From Bordetella parapertussis (lineage in GTDB: Bacteria; Pseudomonadota; Gammaproteobacteria; Burkholderiales; Burkholderiaceae_B), in the NCBI GenBank assembly GCA_945868195.1, contig CAMBLP010000105.1, positions 1 through 7,452 of the forward strand: DNA of 7,452 nt, in the 5' to 3' direction. Below the pieces are notes generated by a model, which was not told the origin of the DNA, made no database searches, and saw only the letters and a program-made list of their open reading frames with translations. This document shows positions 6,359 through 7,452 of this stretch, in pieces. Numbering within the stretch: the first letter of the stretch is position 1; each line of letters opens with the position of its first letter. The translations under genes and the position numbers were made by a program.

Positions 6359-7452
6359 TTGAAACCCTATGACTTTCCCGATGCCAAAGGGCATTTTGGT
6401 CCCTACGGCGGTGTATTCGCAGCAGAAACCCTCATGCAGGCGATCGAGGATTTGCGATTGTCCTATGACAAATATCGCAATGATCCCGATTTCTTGGCGG
6501 AGTTCGAATACGAGCTCAAGCACTTTGTTGGTCGCCCGACGCCGGTTTATCATGCGCGTCGTTGGTCCGAAGAGCTTGGTGGGGCACAGATCTGGTTCAA
6601 ACGCGAAGACCTGAACCACACGGGTGCCCACAAAATCAACAACAGTTTGGGTCAGGCCCTGCTCGCACGTCGGATGGGCAAGCGCCGCATCATTGCCGAA
6701 ACGGGTGCTGGGCAGCATGGCGTGGCGACAGCTACGGTATGTGCGCGCTATGGCATGGAATGCGTGGTTTACATGGGTAGCGAGGACGTCAAGCGTCAGT
6801 CGCCCAACGTCTTTCGGATGAAACTACTCGGTGCCACGGTTGTGCCCGTTGAATCTGGATCCAAGACCCTCAAAGACGCGTTAAACGAAGCGATGCGCGA
6901 CTGGGTCACGAACGTTGATGACACGTTTTACATCATTGGCACCGTGGCAGGACCGCACCCCTATCCGATGATGGTCCGTAACTTTCACTCTGTGATTGGT
7001 CAAGAGTCGATCGAGCAGATGCCTTTGTACGCCGGACGTCAACCCGACTACGTGTTGGCTTGCGTGGGCGGTGGCTCAAACGCCATGGGTATTTTCCATC
7101 CGTATATTCCGTATGAAAACACCAAGCTTGTGGGCGTCGAAGCCGCGGGCGAAGGCGTCGAGACAGGTAAACACTCCGCTTCACTGACCGCTGGGCGTGT
7201 TGGCGTATTGCACGGTAACCGCACCTATGTTTTGCAAGATGAAAACGGTCAAGTCGCAGAAACCCATTCAGTGTCGGCGGGACTGGATTATCCAGGCGTC
7301 GGTCCCGAGCACGCTTGGCTCAAAGACAGCGGTCGCGCCTCCTATGTGAGCGTGACGGACGATGAGGCCTTGGCAAGCTTTCACCACTGCTGTCAGATCG
7401 AAGGCATTATTCCCGCACTCGAAACTTCACATGCGCTGGCCTATGCCGCCAA
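6359..7452 (+). CDS. trpB: Tryptophan synthase beta chain, 3' end outside the window
   Basis: PLP enzyme joining indole and L-serine to give L-tryptophan, as part of the alpha2-beta2 TrpAB complex. The first 364 residues are visible of about 400. The start is TTG at 6359: an in-frame stop lies at 6341, no other start codon intervenes, the next Met is residue 26, and the resulting [20 protein letters not shown] is the family N-terminus. Lys92 in HTGAHKINN is the PLP Schiff-base lysine (Lys87 in Salmonella). Glu114 in AETGAGQHG matches the catalytic Glu109, and [10 protein letters not shown] (235-244) binds the PLP phosphate. Asp310 in [13 protein letters not shown] matches Asp305. All active-site elements visible are intact. 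It follows relA after 159 bp in the same direction. trpF, which commonly precedes trpB in this class, is absent; trpA may follow beyond the window. Confidence 0.97.
   Translation, partial: MKPYDFPDAKGHFGPYGGVFAAETLMQAIEDLRLSYDKYRNDPDFLAEFEYELKHFVGRPTPVYHARRWSEELGGAQIWFKREDLNHTGAHKINNSLGQALLARRMGKRRIIAETGAGQHGVATATVCARYGMECVVYMGSEDVKRQSPNVFRMKLLGATVVPVESGSKTLKDALNEAMRDWVTNVDDTFYIIGTVAGPHPYPMMVRNFHSVIGQESIEQMPLYAGRQPDYVLACVGGGSNAMGIFHPYIPYENTKLVGVEAAGEGVETGKHSASLTAGRVGVLHGNRTYVLQDENGQVAETHSVSAGLDYPGVGPEHAWLKDSGRASYVSVTDDEALASFHHCCQIEGIIPALETSHALAYAA

Overview
This window reads as ordinary core chromosome of a betaproteobacterium, probably Burkholderiales. Evidence for that placement is an intracellular polyhydroxyalkanoate depolymerase of the Ralstonia/Cupriavidus type, a RelA with the betaproteobacterial domain pattern, and a TrpB whose N-terminus has the form usual in that class. 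GC content looks to be in the low to mid fifties by eye. I cannot name a genus. All seven genes are intact reading frames, except that the two outermost run off the window ends. I see no mobile element, CRISPR array, rRNA or tRNA.

Layout. The left arm (1-2234) is transcribed leftward: fdxA (7Fe ferredoxin), then 27 bp later fpr (ferredoxin-NADP+ reductase), then a 126 bp gap with a perfect inverted repeat, then phaZ (partial). The right arm (2357-7452) is transcribed rightward: pncB, a YoaB/Rid-family gene, relA, a 159 bp gap, and trpB (partial). The two arms diverge from a 122 bp intergenic region (2235-2356) that must hold both promoters.

How the genes relate. fdxA and fpr form an electron-transfer pair: the reductase is positioned to exchange electrons between NADPH and the ferredoxin. 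phaZ mobilises stored polyester (PHB) and appears to have its own upstream control region. On the right, pncB feeds NAD salvage, the Rid protein probably destroys reactive enamine/imine by-products, and relA makes the starvation alarmone (p)ppGpp. RelA carries the synthetase signature and lacks the hydrolase HD motif, so it should be a synthetase-only enzyme. trpB follows with its own candidate extended -10 promoter and a TTG start placed by a good ribosome binding site; its usual upstream partner trpF is not present here.

The hunt found no undescribed multi-gene system. The most checkable observations are the perfect 8+8 bp inverted repeat upstream of phaZ with a TGC-N3-GCA core (candidate PhaR-type operator), trpB following relA without trpF, and a small Pro/Ala-rich insertion in the FAD domain of Fpr.
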